Below, piece by piece: positions 6,978 through 14,796 of a stretch of DNA of 18,648 nucleotides. A program made the position numbers and the translations under genes. The stretch spans positions 1 to 18,648 of the forward strand of contig CALDGV010000602.1 in NCBI GenBank assembly GCA_937941745.1. The letters run 5' to 3'. Origin of the DNA: an uncultured Prosthecobacter sp. GTDB lineage: Bacteria; Verrucomicrobiota; Verrucomicrobiia; Verrucomicrobiales; Verrucomicrobiaceae. The notes below the pieces were generated by a model, which was not told where the DNA came from, made no database searches, and worked only from the letters and a program-made list of their open reading frames with translations. Within the stretch, counting starts at the first letter, position 1; each line of letters opens with the position of its first letter.

Positions 6978-8284
6978 AAAAGCTTCTGCACATACCCTTC
7001 ACCTGGTTCCCCGCTGCCTGCGGCGGCACGGAGGTGTATGTCAAAGCGCTGATGAAGGAACTGGCGGTAGTGGGCTGGGAAAACCAAGTCGTGGTGCCTG
7101 CGACAGCATCAGGAGAAGAGCTTCAGGCAGATGGGGTGAAGGTTCATCGCCTGGCTTTCGGGACGGAGGTTTCCCAGGAAGTGATGTGGGGGGCTGGGGA
7201 TGCGGCTACGGCGGCTGCTTTCGGGGAAATCCTGGGCCGGGAGCGGCCGGACCTGGTGCATTTTCACGCCTTTACTCCGGCGATCTCGGTTCGCTGGCTG
7301 GCGGCAGCCAGGGCAATGGGGATTCCCTGCGTTTACACCTACCACACGCCGACCCTGACCTGTCTTCGTGGCACCTTGATGCGCGGGGGGAGCCCTTGCG
7401 ATGGCGAAATGACACCCTTGCGCTGCTCGGCCTGTGTTCTGCATGGGCATGGCCTCCCTTGGGCCTTTTCCTGGGCGGCGGCAGTCTTTTCGCCTCTTAC
7501 CTGGGGGCTGAGCCAGCGGGTGCCGTTCCGCATTCTTCCCCTGATCAGACAGCGGCAACAGGCGGCCAGGGAGTGGCTGCAGGGCATGGATTGTGTGGTG
7601 GCCCTGTGCGCCTGGGGCGCGCAGGTGCTGCGCAGGAATGGTGTGCCGGAGCAGACTCTGCGCGTGATTCGTCATGGCCTGCCCGTTCAGGCGGCCAGTG
7701 CGGCTGTGAAGGCAGCCTCAGCATCCTCTTGGGAGCGTGGACAGAGCCTGAAGCTGGGCTTTCTGGGCAGGCTGGACCCCAACAAGGGGCTGCAGGTGCT
7801 GGTCGAATCCCTGAAGGCGCTGCCCACTGGCCTGAAGCTGGAACTGCACTGCCATTTGATCGCAGATGAGGCCGCCAAGGCGGCTATGCCGGAGCTGTGG
7901 AGGGCCTTGCAGGCCGATTCTCGCGTGGTGGTGCATCCTCCGGTGCCTTCGGAGCAGGTTGTGGAGGTCATGGCCGGCTACGATGCCGTGGCCGTCCCGT
8001 CCGTCTGGCTTGAAACCGGACCGCTGGTCGTCTTGGAGGCCTTTGCAGCCGGAGTTCCCGTGCTGGGTTCGGACCTTGGCGGCATCGCCGAATGGGTTCG
8101 TGATGGTGTGAATGGGCTGCTCCTCCCCGCCGGAGATACCGGCGCATGGGCTTCGGCGCTTCGGCGGCTGGTGGAAGACCAGGGCCTCCTCCAGCGGTTG
8201 CGTGCGGGTGTCCAGGCCCCTCCTGGCATGGATGAGGTGGCGCGCCGCCAGCATGAAGTGTATTTGGAACTGATTACGAACTGA
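6971..8284 (+). CDS. Glycosyltransferase family 4 protein with a Cys-containing insertion
   Basis: A 437-residue GT-B fold glycosyltransferase. The start is GTG at 6971 or the adjacent GTG at 6974. The N-terminal domain opens with LLHIPFTWFPAACGGTEVYV (5-24), the typical first strand plus Gly-rich loop, and DLVHFHAF (94-101) is the usual second-domain strand. The C-terminal donor-binding domain has FLGRLDPNKGLQVLVES (264-280) and PSVWLETGPLVVLEAFAAG (343-361), with the retaining-enzyme E-x7-E pair at Glu348 and Glu356. Between residues 131 and 155 lie four cysteines (C131, C143, C152, C155) in a CLRGTL...CDG...CSAC arrangement, known from a subset of GT4 proteins and possibly a metal site or disulfide loop. 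The stop overlaps the next start by one base (TGATG, 8282-8286). It should add one sugar with retention of configuration. Confidence 0.92.
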   Translation: MVKKLLHIPFTWFPAACGGTEVYVKALMKELAVVGWENQVVVPATASGEELQADGVKVHRLAFGTEVSQEVMWGAGDAATAAAFGEILGRERPDLVHFHAFTPAISVRWLAAARAMGIPCVYTYHTPTLTCLRGTLMRGGSPCDGEMTPLRCSACVLHGHGLPWAFSWAAAVFSPLTWGLSQRVPFRILPLIRQRQQAAREWLQGMDCVVALCAWGAQVLRRNGVPEQTLRVIRHGLPVQAASAAVKAASASSWERGQSLKLGFLGRLDPNKGLQVLVESLKALPTGLKLELHCHLIADEAAKAAMPELWRALQADSRVVVHPPVPSEQVVEVMAGYDAVAVPSVWLETGPLVVLEAFAAGVPVLGSDLGGIAEWVRDGVNGLLLPAGDTGAWASALRRLVEDQGLLQRLRAGVQAPPGMDEVARRQHEVYLELITN

Positions 8285-10383
8285 TGCCTGATTCCCCCCC
8301 CGATTCGGTGCCTGTCAGTGTCGCCATCCCCGCCTATCAAAATGCGGAACGACTGGGCCAGACACTGCAGTGCATCTGCCAGTGCCAGCCGCTGCCCTCT
8401 GAGATCCTCATTCATGCCGACAATGGCTGGGCTCCGCCGTCAGAAATTCTGGCCGGACACCCAGTTCCTGTGCGCGTTGTCACCTCCCCCGTCCAGCGGG
8501 GACCTGGAGGCGGGCGGCATGTGCTTTTTCTTCAAGCCGCCTGTGAGATCATTGCCAGCTTTGACGACGATTCCTGGCCGATTGACACGGACTACTTCTC
8601 CCGGGCCCTGGCGGTCATGGAGGCTTTTCCCAGGGCGGCGGTGATGTCTCCAGCGGTGTACCTCCGTGAAAAGCCTGTGCAGGCGCCCATGCTTGAGGTT
8701 TCAAAGCTGCGTTCCTTTGAAGGCAGCGCATCGATCACGCGAAAATCCCTCTACCTTCAGCTTCCTGGTTATGTGCCGGTGCCTGCTGCGTATGGCGTGG
8801 AGGAGGCGGACCTTTGCCTTCAAATCCATGCGGCAGGATTTGAAATCCTGTCCTGCCCCTGGCTGCGCGCCTGGCATGAAAGGCCTTATGCGGACAACCG
8901 GCACACTGTGCTCCCCTGGATCCGAAACGAAGTGCTGCTGGCTTACCTGCGCTTTCCCCGCATCGGCCAGCCCTGGGGATGGCTGCGAGCCGTGCGGCAT
9001 GTGATCAGTCATCGCCGGGAGGTCGGCCTCATGAAGCTGCTTCGGGAGCTGGCCCTGGCCGTTCCATACCTCGCCGTCTATCAAGGCTATGTGCGCCGTT
9101 ACACCCTGCGGCAGGTGGTCCGTCATCATCTCTGGCAGGAGCAGAGGTTCATTCTGGCTCCCATGATGCAGGGCAGGGGCATCACCCTTCAGGTGCAGCC
9201 AGCACCGGCGGCGCGGCGTGTGCTCTTTGTCCAGTACACGAACCCAGGGGGCTACCCGCCTTTGGAGCATGCCTCCCGAATCCTGGCCAGGAATGGATGG
9301 GAGGTCGAGTTCTGCGGCACGCGTGGCAGCGGTGCCGCAGCCCTGCAGTTTGCGCCGCATCCCCGGGTGCGGCTGAGGCTGTGGAACTTCCGGCGGCCGG
9401 GGCTCGGGCAGAAGTGGCACTACCTCCGGTTCACGCTGTGGTGCGTCTGGCGTGTCCTGCGCTGGCGGCCGCACTGGGTGTATGGCTCTGATGCCCTTTC
9501 CACGCCTGCCCTGGCGCTGATTCGCCGTTTTTCCCGAAGCCGGATCCTGTATCACGAGCATGATTCCCCCGTGCCTGATCCTGTCACGGACACGCGCTTT
9601 CAGCTCGGCATCCTGCGCACCCGCCTTTCGATCGGTCGTTCAGCGGACGTGGTTGTTCTGCCTAACCAGAAGCGCTTGGAGGCCTTCCTGGCGGAATCCC
9701 AGTCCCGCACCGCCGCCTTCTGTGTCTGGAACTGCCCCAGCCTGGATGAAGTGCCTGCCGCACCGCCGTTGAGGGATCATCGAGGCCCGTTGCGGGTGCT
9801 CTACCATGGCTCCATCGTGCCGGAAAGGTTCGGCTTTTATGTGCTGGAGGCACTGGCGGCCTGCGGGGTCGATGTCCAGGTCACCCTCATGGGCTATTTC
9901 CCCCTGTCGCGGCAGGGCTACAAGGCGGAGTTGATGGCGGCTGCAGCGCGTCTCGGCGTGGAAGACCGTTTTGAATATCTGGGCGCCATCCCTCAGCGTT
10001 CCGAGCTGATGCGCCTGGGTGCGAAGTGCCATGTCGGCCTTTGCCTGCTGCGCATTCATGAGGGTGACATCAACATGCAGAACATGTCTGGAGCCTCGAA
10101 CAAGCCATTCGATTACCTTTCCCAGGGGATCGCCCTCATTGTCCCGCCTGACCCTGGCTGGGAGGAGCTCTATGTAAACACCGGCTGTGCCGTTAGCTGC
10201 CCCAGTCATGATGCTGTAAAACTCGCGGAGCTCTTCCGCTGGATGGACTCCCACCGTGAAGAGGTGGCGGAAATGGGTGCCCGTGGTCATGCACGCGTGC
10301 TTAATGAATGGCACTACGAAAAGCAGTTCGCGCCGGTGCTCTCACTCATGCAGTCCGAAAGCTCTCGCAAACAGCGCCCATGA
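8284..10383 (+). CDS. Two-domain glycosyltransferase: N-terminal GT2 fused to C-terminal GT4-like
   Basis: One uninterrupted frame of 699 residues. Residues about 10-290 form a GT2 (GT-A fold) domain: VSVAIPAYQNAERL (11-24), a metal-binding SFDDDSWP (92-99), the catalytic EEADLCLQIHAAGF (173-186) and AWHERPYADNR (196-206), an arrangement also seen in rhamnosyltransferase-like GT2 enzymes. After a linker around 290-310, residues about 311-699 form a GT-B fold GT4-like domain: RRVLFVQYTNPGGYPPLEHA (311-330), RPHWVYGSDALSTPAL (395-410), YHEHDSP (423-429), LRVLYHGSIVPERFG (503-517), and a donor-site segment around SNKPFDYLSQGIALIVP (605-621), where the usual E-x7-E glutamates are not in their normal form. 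Two successive sugars could therefore be added by one polypeptide. An internal ATG pair lies at 9163, close to the domain boundary. Both ends overlap neighbouring genes (TGATG at 8282, ATGA at 10380). Confidence 0.9.
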   Translation: MPDSPPDSVPVSVAIPAYQNAERLGQTLQCICQCQPLPSEILIHADNGWAPPSEILAGHPVPVRVVTSPVQRGPGGGRHVLFLQAACEIIASFDDDSWPIDTDYFSRALAVMEAFPRAAVMSPAVYLREKPVQAPMLEVSKLRSFEGSASITRKSLYLQLPGYVPVPAAYGVEEADLCLQIHAAGFEILSCPWLRAWHERPYADNRHTVLPWIRNEVLLAYLRFPRIGQPWGWLRAVRHVISHRREVGLMKLLRELALAVPYLAVYQGYVRRYTLRQVVRHHLWQEQRFILAPMMQGRGITLQVQPAPAARRVLFVQYTNPGGYPPLEHASRILARNGWEVEFCGTRGSGAAALQFAPHPRVRLRLWNFRRPGLGQKWHYLRFTLWCVWRVLRWRPHWVYGSDALSTPALALIRRFSRSRILYHEHDSPVPDPVTDTRFQLGILRTRLSIGRSADVVVLPNQKRLEAFLAESQSRTAAFCVWNCPSLDEVPAAPPLRDHRGPLRVLYHGSIVPERFGFYVLEALAACGVDVQVTLMGYFPLSRQGYKAELMAAAARLGVEDRFEYLGAIPQRSELMRLGAKCHVGLCLLRIHEGDINMQNMSGASNKPFDYLSQGIALIVPPDPGWEELYVNTGCAVSCPSHDAVKLAELFRWMDSHREEVAEMGARGHARVLNEWHYEKQFAPVLSLMQSESSRKQRP

Positions 10384-11156
10384 TTTCAGCCTTTCTCAAA
10401 AAGCTCCTAGCCACTCTCTGGTATCGTCCGGGCACGGTTCACCGCATTCTGCTGGGGCCCATGAAGGGCCTGCATTTCAAGTGCAGTGACAACACTGGGC
10501 TGGCAGCCTTGTATTCGGGCAATGAAAAGGACAATCAACGTGTCTATGCTGAAGTTGTCCGCCCCGGGGATGTCGTGATCGATGCGGGAGCCAACTGGGG
10601 TGTACACTCCCTCTATCTAGCCCTTCTGACCGGGCCTCAAGGCAGGGTACTGGCTTTCGAGCCGCATCCGCAGGTCGTGGAGGAGCTGCGCTGGCATGTG
10701 GAAGCAAACGGACTCAGTCAGGTCGTCATTCACGCGCAGGGGCTGCTGGATCGTGCTGGCGCCATCCCCTTCACGCTGGGGGAAAACTCCAAGACCAGTC
10801 ACGTGGGTTCTGACGGAGGCGCATCAGATGGCCGTGAGATCACTGTGGCCTGCTTGACGCTGGATGAGGTCTTTGAGAAAAGCGGCCTGACCTCGCTAAA
10901 GCTGATCAAGGTTGATGTCGAAGGAGCGGAGGCCGCGCTCCTGCGGGGGGCGGAGCGGACCCTTCGGCGTTACAGGCCTCATCTAGTCGTTGAGCTGCAC
11001 AATCCTGAACAGGACCTGGAGGTGGCGAGGATTTTGTCGGCCTTGGGCTATCATCTGCAGCGTGTGGATGGCACCGCCATCCTGCATCCAGACCGGGCAT
11101 GGCCCGATCCTCAGGGCGTCTGGGGCACCATTCATGCCATTCCTGAAGCGCCTTGA
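10380..11156 (+). CDS. FkbM family SAM-dependent methyltransferase (third copy)
   Basis: A 258-residue protein from the ATG at 10380. The frame is open from 10308, but this ATG forms an ATGA overlap with the fusion glycosyltransferase stop and gives a normal FkbM length. Motif I is VVIDAGANWGVHSLYL (65-80), the acidic motif is LAFEPHPQVVEEL (91-103), and the FkbM signature is LIKVDVEGAEAALLRGA (175-191), followed by RPHLVVELHNPE (199-210). Of the three FkbM proteins here, this one is closest to the textbook FkbM pattern. A 93-base gap follows, the longest in the window. The expected role is O-methylation of a sugar hydroxyl, perhaps on the residue added by the fused glycosyltransferase next to it (inference from position only). 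Confidence 0.92.
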   Translation: MISAFLKKLLATLWYRPGTVHRILLGPMKGLHFKCSDNTGLAALYSGNEKDNQRVYAEVVRPGDVVIDAGANWGVHSLYLALLTGPQGRVLAFEPHPQVVEELRWHVEANGLSQVVIHAQGLLDRAGAIPFTLGENSKTSHVGSDGGASDGREITVACLTLDEVFEKSGLTSLKLIKVDVEGAEAALLRGAERTLRRYRPHLVVELHNPEQDLEVARILSALGYHLQRVDGTAILHPDRAWPDPQGVWGTIHAIPEAP

Positions 11157-11249
11157 GTTCGGTGCCTCCGTCGGTCTGGTGGCAGGCGCGAATTCCCCAG
11201 GACCTGATCTGCTCCAGTCCATTCAGGCATCCTCCAACCTGCACTTCTG

Positions 11250-12431
11250 ATGAAGCCACGGCTCGCCATTGTTGAAACCCACCCCGTGCAGTACCACGCA
11301 CCAGTCTGGCGACATGCCTTTGAGCACGGGCATGTCCCGCTAGGGGTGGTTTACGGAGGTGATTTCAGCGTGCGTGGTTACAAGGACCGTGAGTTCGGCA
11401 CCTCCTTTCAGTGGGAAGCTGACCTGCTGGCAGGCTATCCCAGCCAGGTGCTCCAGCCCGAGGCCCGGGACTATGAAAGCGTGACGGCCGCCGGCCTTGG
11501 ATCTGCGCTGGAGGCCTTGAAACCTGCTGCGGTGCTCGCTCTGGGCTACCACCATCCTCTGGACAGGGCAGCTTTGCGCTGGGTTGCCAAACGCCGCCTG
11601 CCCCTGCTTTTTCGCGGTGAAACCAGCGATCTGCCCCGGCAAAGCCGCTCGTGGTGGAAGGTGCTTCTTCGTGACCTGATGCTCCGCCGTCTCTACCGGC
11701 AGTGTTCGGCCTGCCTGTACCTGGGCGAAAGGTCGCGCCAGCACTACCTGCGCCTTGGAGTGCCTGAGGAGAGGCTGGTTCACAGTCCTTACTGCGTTGA
11801 TACGACGGCCTTCCAGCCGGGTGAAGCTGCACGTGAGTCGCTGCGCGGGCCCACACGCCGGTCCGCCGGAATAGCCGAGGATGCTCTGGTGGTTCTGTTT
11901 TCCGGCAAGCTTTCCGCGCGCAAGGGGGTGGAACTGCTTCCTGAGGCACTGAGCCGTCTGCCGCAGGCGCTGCGCCAGAGGGTGCACATGGTTTTTGCAG
12001 GCTCTGGTGAACGGCAGGCGGCGCTGGAGGAGGCGTTTGCTGGGAATCAGGGGCTGCGCGTCCACTTCGCCGGCTTCGTCAACCAGTCAGGATTGAGCGC
12101 CTGGTATCACGCTGCCGACCTTCTGGTGTTACCAAGCCTGGAAATGGAGACCTGGGGCCTGGTGGTGAACGATGCCCTCCATCATGGGCTGCCCTGCGTG
12201 GTCAGTGATGCCGTCGGCTGCGCGCCGGATTTGATCGCCTCCTGGCGCACTGGCGAGGTGGCTGAAACCGGCAGTCATGCCTCGCTGGCCTGTGCGGTCG
12301 AACGTTGCCTCTCCTGGAGCCAGCAGGATCCTGCGGTGACCCGGCGTCATTGTCGTGAACTGGCCGACCGCTTCACAGTGGCCCACGCCGCCGCCGGGCT
12401 GGAAAAGGCCTGGCACCTCGTCGCTGGCTGA
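11250..12431 (+). CDS. Glycosyltransferase family 4 protein
   Basis: A 393-residue GT-B fold enzyme. The N-terminus IVETHPVQYHAPVWRHA (7-23) and the FQWEADLLAGY segment (53-63) are typical of a GT4 subgroup common in surface polysaccharide clusters. FRGETSDLPR (121-130) follows. The C-terminal domain has LFSGKLSARKGVELLPEAL (216-234), FAGFVNQSGLSAWYHAAD (273-290) and PSLEMETWGLVVNDALHHG (295-313), where the usual second glutamate of E-x7-E is an aspartate (Glu300, Asp308), while the VVSDAVGCAPDLI segment is intact. No good ribosome binding site precedes the ATG. The ATG is overlapped by a TGA of another frame (11248-11250) that is open across the whole upstream gap. It should transfer one sugar with retention; donor unknown. 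Confidence 0.92.
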   Translation: MKPRLAIVETHPVQYHAPVWRHAFEHGHVPLGVVYGGDFSVRGYKDREFGTSFQWEADLLAGYPSQVLQPEARDYESVTAAGLGSALEALKPAAVLALGYHHPLDRAALRWVAKRRLPLLFRGETSDLPRQSRSWWKVLLRDLMLRRLYRQCSACLYLGERSRQHYLRLGVPEERLVHSPYCVDTTAFQPGEAARESLRGPTRRSAGIAEDALVVLFSGKLSARKGVELLPEALSRLPQALRQRVHMVFAGSGERQAALEEAFAGNQGLRVHFAGFVNQSGLSAWYHAADLLVLPSLEMETWGLVVNDALHHGLPCVVSDAVGCAPDLIASWRTGEVAETGSHASLACAVERCLSWSQQDPAVTRRHCRELADRFTVAHAAAGLEKAWHLVAG

Positions 12432-12438
12432 ATCCCAC

Positions 12439-13476
12439 ATGCCTTCAGAACTGATGCGCCTGCTGATCATCGGTAATCCTGCGCCCACTCATGTCGGGCG
12501 GCATTTCCGGAATGCTGCGTTCTCACTAGGCTGGGAAGTTGAAATCCTGGATACTGCCGCTGCGTGGCACGGTCCACGCTGGCTGAGGAGGATTTCGTGG
12601 CATCTTTTCGGGCATCGTCCGTTGCATCTTCGATCTTTTGGAAGGGCGGTTGTGAATTGTTGCCAGTCTTTCCGGCCAGACGTGATGCTCAGCACCGGCC
12701 TGGCCCCCATGAGCGGTGAGGCGCTTGTGCAGGTGCGGCGGCTGGGGGCAAGTGCGGTGAACTTTCTCACAGATGATCCATGGAACCCCGCGCACCGCGC
12801 TCCGTGGTTCATGCGTGCCCTGCCGCACTATCAGCATGTCTTCACGCCACGTCATGCCAACGAGGCTGACCTCAGTGCTCATGGAGTGCAGGGTGTGTCG
12901 TACCTGCCTTTTGCGTATGCGCCTGAAGAGCATCGTCCGCCGAAGTCGCTGACTGCAGAGGACATTGGCCGCTGGTCACATCGGGTGGCCTTTATCGGCG
13001 GTGCAGATGACGAGCGCCTGGCCCTGGTAAGGACCCTGGTGAAAGCCGGAGTTCCAGTAGCTCTTTGGGGAGGTTACTGGCGTGAGCATCCCGACTTGGT
13101 GCCCCATGCGCATGGCCACGCTGATGCAGAGACCTGCCGGAAAATCGTGGCCGCTGCCGGTGCCAACCTTTGCCTAGTCCGCAGGGCCAATCGCGACGGG
13201 CATTCGATGCGCAGTTACGAACTGCCTGCGATCGGGGGTGTGCTGCTGGTGGAGGACACTGTTGACCATCGGGCGATGTTTGGGCCGGACCGGGAGGCTG
13301 TCTGCTACTTCAAAACCCCGCCCGATTTGATCACGCAGGCCGGATGGCTGCTGGCGTTGGCTCCCGAGGCTCGTGCACGGATGACGAATGCGGCGCGTGG
13401 ATGCGTCACGGCGCTCCCCGAAACTTATGCCAGCCGTCTGATCGCCATCCGACAAAGCCTCTCCAGGCAGGGCTGA
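12439..13476 (+). CDS. CgeB-like glycosyltransferase (Glyco_trans_1_2 type)
   Basis: A 345-residue protein from the ATG at 12439, seven bases after the previous stop; the frame is open further upstream (12355), but that part overlaps the GT4 gene and reads like out-of-frame sequence. A second ATG at 12454 is possible. Visible elements are the N-terminal strand MRLLIIGNPAPTHVGRHF (6-23), FRPDVMLSTG (78-87), NFLTDDPWNP (108-117), YQHVFTPRHANEADL (131-145), VAFIGGADDERLALVRTL (183-200), and the C-terminal SMRSYELPAIGGVLLVEDT (256-274) with REAVCYFKTPPDLI (285-298). The last block matches the conserved R-x-x-E-x-x-A-x-G pattern of the spore-maturation CgeB-like glycosyltransferases, which have a GT-B fold. 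It probably adds one sugar; substrate unknown. Confidence 0.85.
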   Translation: MPSELMRLLIIGNPAPTHVGRHFRNAAFSLGWEVEILDTAAAWHGPRWLRRISWHLFGHRPLHLRSFGRAVVNCCQSFRPDVMLSTGLAPMSGEALVQVRRLGASAVNFLTDDPWNPAHRAPWFMRALPHYQHVFTPRHANEADLSAHGVQGVSYLPFAYAPEEHRPPKSLTAEDIGRWSHRVAFIGGADDERLALVRTLVKAGVPVALWGGYWREHPDLVPHAHGHADAETCRKIVAAAGANLCLVRRANRDGHSMRSYELPAIGGVLLVEDTVDHRAMFGPDREAVCYFKTPPDLITQAGWLLALAPEARARMTNAARGCVTALPETYASRLIAIRQSLSRQG

Positions 13477-13524
13477 TGCTGCCGCGTCCATGACGAAAAA
13501 CCTCCAGCCTGCCAGAGCCAAGCC

Positions 13525-14730
13525 ATGAGCCAGCCCCTTTCTGTCAGCATGCTTGTTCAGGGGCGTTTTCATGCCTTTGACCTGTCCCGTGCGCTCATTG
13601 AGCAAGGGGTGCCAGTCAGGCTTTACACCAACTACCCGGCATTCAAGGCGGTGCAGTTCGGGGTGCCTGCCGCCTCCCTCACCTGCTGCCCGATGCTCGG
13701 TCTTGTGCACCGGTACTCCTACCGCTTTGGCCTCGTGGAGCGTTGCGTCGGTCTGGAGCGTCTGCTGCATGAAGGCTTCTCCCGCTGGGCAGCCCGTGGG
13801 CTGCGTCGTCATGAGACCGACATCGTTCATGCGTTCACCGGTGTGGCCCTGGAGTCTTATCGGGACCTTGAAGCCCGGGGCCGCCCAGTCCTGCGCCTGC
13901 TCACCCGAGGCTCGGCACACATCCGGGATCAGTTCAAAGAGCTCCACCAGGAGTCGAGGCGCGCAGGCACGCCTATAGAAATGCCTTCAGCCTGGATGAT
14001 GCGCCGCGAGTTGCAGGAGTATCAGGTGGCCCATCACATCGTCACCCTTTCCTCCTATGCCAGGGAAAGCTTCATTCGCCGAGGCTATCCGGCTGAGAAG
14101 GTGCTGCGGCTTTCTCTGGGAAGTGACTTCACCCGCTTCCGACCTGCTCGTGATGTGATTGAGAAGAGGCTGGCACGCATACGCAGTGGAAGCCCACTCC
14201 AGGTGGTTTATGCAGGAAACATCTCCCTTCAAAAAGGGATTCGCGACATGATCCAGATCGCGAAGGAACTCGCCGGGGTGGTCAAAGTCCGCCTTGTCGG
14301 CAACATCACCCCTGATGCGGCATCATTCATGACGGCTTCCGCCGGTCTTTTTGAGCATGTGGAGCGTGTTCCAGAAGCGGAACTGCCGCGCCTTTATGGG
14401 GAAGCGGACGTCTTCGTGTTTCCAACCTTGCACGACGGCTTTGCCGCAGTGCTGGCGCAGGCCAAGGCCGCCTGCCTGCCGGTGATCTGCACCCGGAACT
14501 GCGCCGGGCCTGACCTCATTGAGGACAATCGGACGGGGTGGGTGCTGCCAGCCCGGAGGCCAGACCAGTTCGCCGAAAAGCTGCGTGCCTATGACCTGGA
14601 CCGGGCCTCCCTTGCCGCCCATGTGGAGAACCTGTGGCAAATTCAGGAGCGCAGGGACTGGAGCCAGGTGGCGGAGGATTTTGTCCAGATGGCGCACCGG
14701 GCCCATGAGACCGCAGTCCGGATGCGCTGA
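13525..14730 (+). CDS. Glycosyltransferase family 4 protein
   Basis: A 401-residue GT-B fold enzyme from the ATG at 13525, 48 bases after the previous stop. The N-terminal domain reads VSMLVQGRFHAFDLSRALIE (7-26) and DIVHAFTGVALES (99-111). The donor-binding domain has VVYAGNISLQKGIRDMI (227-243), HVERVPEAELPRLYGEADVF (278-297) and FPTLHDGFAAVLAQAKAACL (299-318). In this last block the two glutamates of the usual E-x7-E motif are Asp304 and Gln312; a Gln at the second position is known in one GT4 branch. The TGWVLPARRPDQFAEKL tail (337-353) is typical. The gene precedes the polymerase by 66 bases. Its likely role is late in building the repeat unit, but donor and order of action cannot be read from the sequence. 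Confidence 0.92.
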   Translation: MSQPLSVSMLVQGRFHAFDLSRALIEQGVPVRLYTNYPAFKAVQFGVPAASLTCCPMLGLVHRYSYRFGLVERCVGLERLLHEGFSRWAARGLRRHETDIVHAFTGVALESYRDLEARGRPVLRLLTRGSAHIRDQFKELHQESRRAGTPIEMPSAWMMRRELQEYQVAHHIVTLSSYARESFIRRGYPAEKVLRLSLGSDFTRFRPARDVIEKRLARIRSGSPLQVVYAGNISLQKGIRDMIQIAKELAGVVKVRLVGNITPDAASFMTASAGLFEHVERVPEAELPRLYGEADVFVFPTLHDGFAAVLAQAKAACLPVICTRNCAGPDLIEDNRTGWVLPARRPDQFAEKLRAYDLDRASLAAHVENLWQIQERRDWSQVAEDFVQMAHRAHETAVRMR

Positions 14731-14796
14731 TCATGCTGCTGGAACAGTCCTTAGAAACAGTGTAGCAGAGAGCTCCCCTGCGTATCGATCCCAATC

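Noticed and set aside
7186..7869. A 227-codon + strand frame inside the GT4 gene
   Set aside because: It has a low-complexity Gly/Ala/Pro composition and no motif; the overlapping frame encodes all conserved GT4 elements.
10308..10379. A longer start for the third FkbM gene
   Set aside because: The extra 24 residues overlap the fusion glycosyltransferase; the ATG at 10380 gives the ATGA coupling seen at other junctions and a normal length.
12355..12438. An N-terminal extension of the CgeB-like glycosyltransferase
   Set aside because: It would overlap the end of the GT4 gene and encodes a Pro/Trp/Ser-rich stretch that looks out of frame; the ATG at 12439 follows the previous stop by seven bases and precedes the first strand.
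14733..14765. A ten-codon frame in the gap before the polymerase
   Set aside because: It ends 31 bases before the polymerase start, has no coupling and no recognisable feature.
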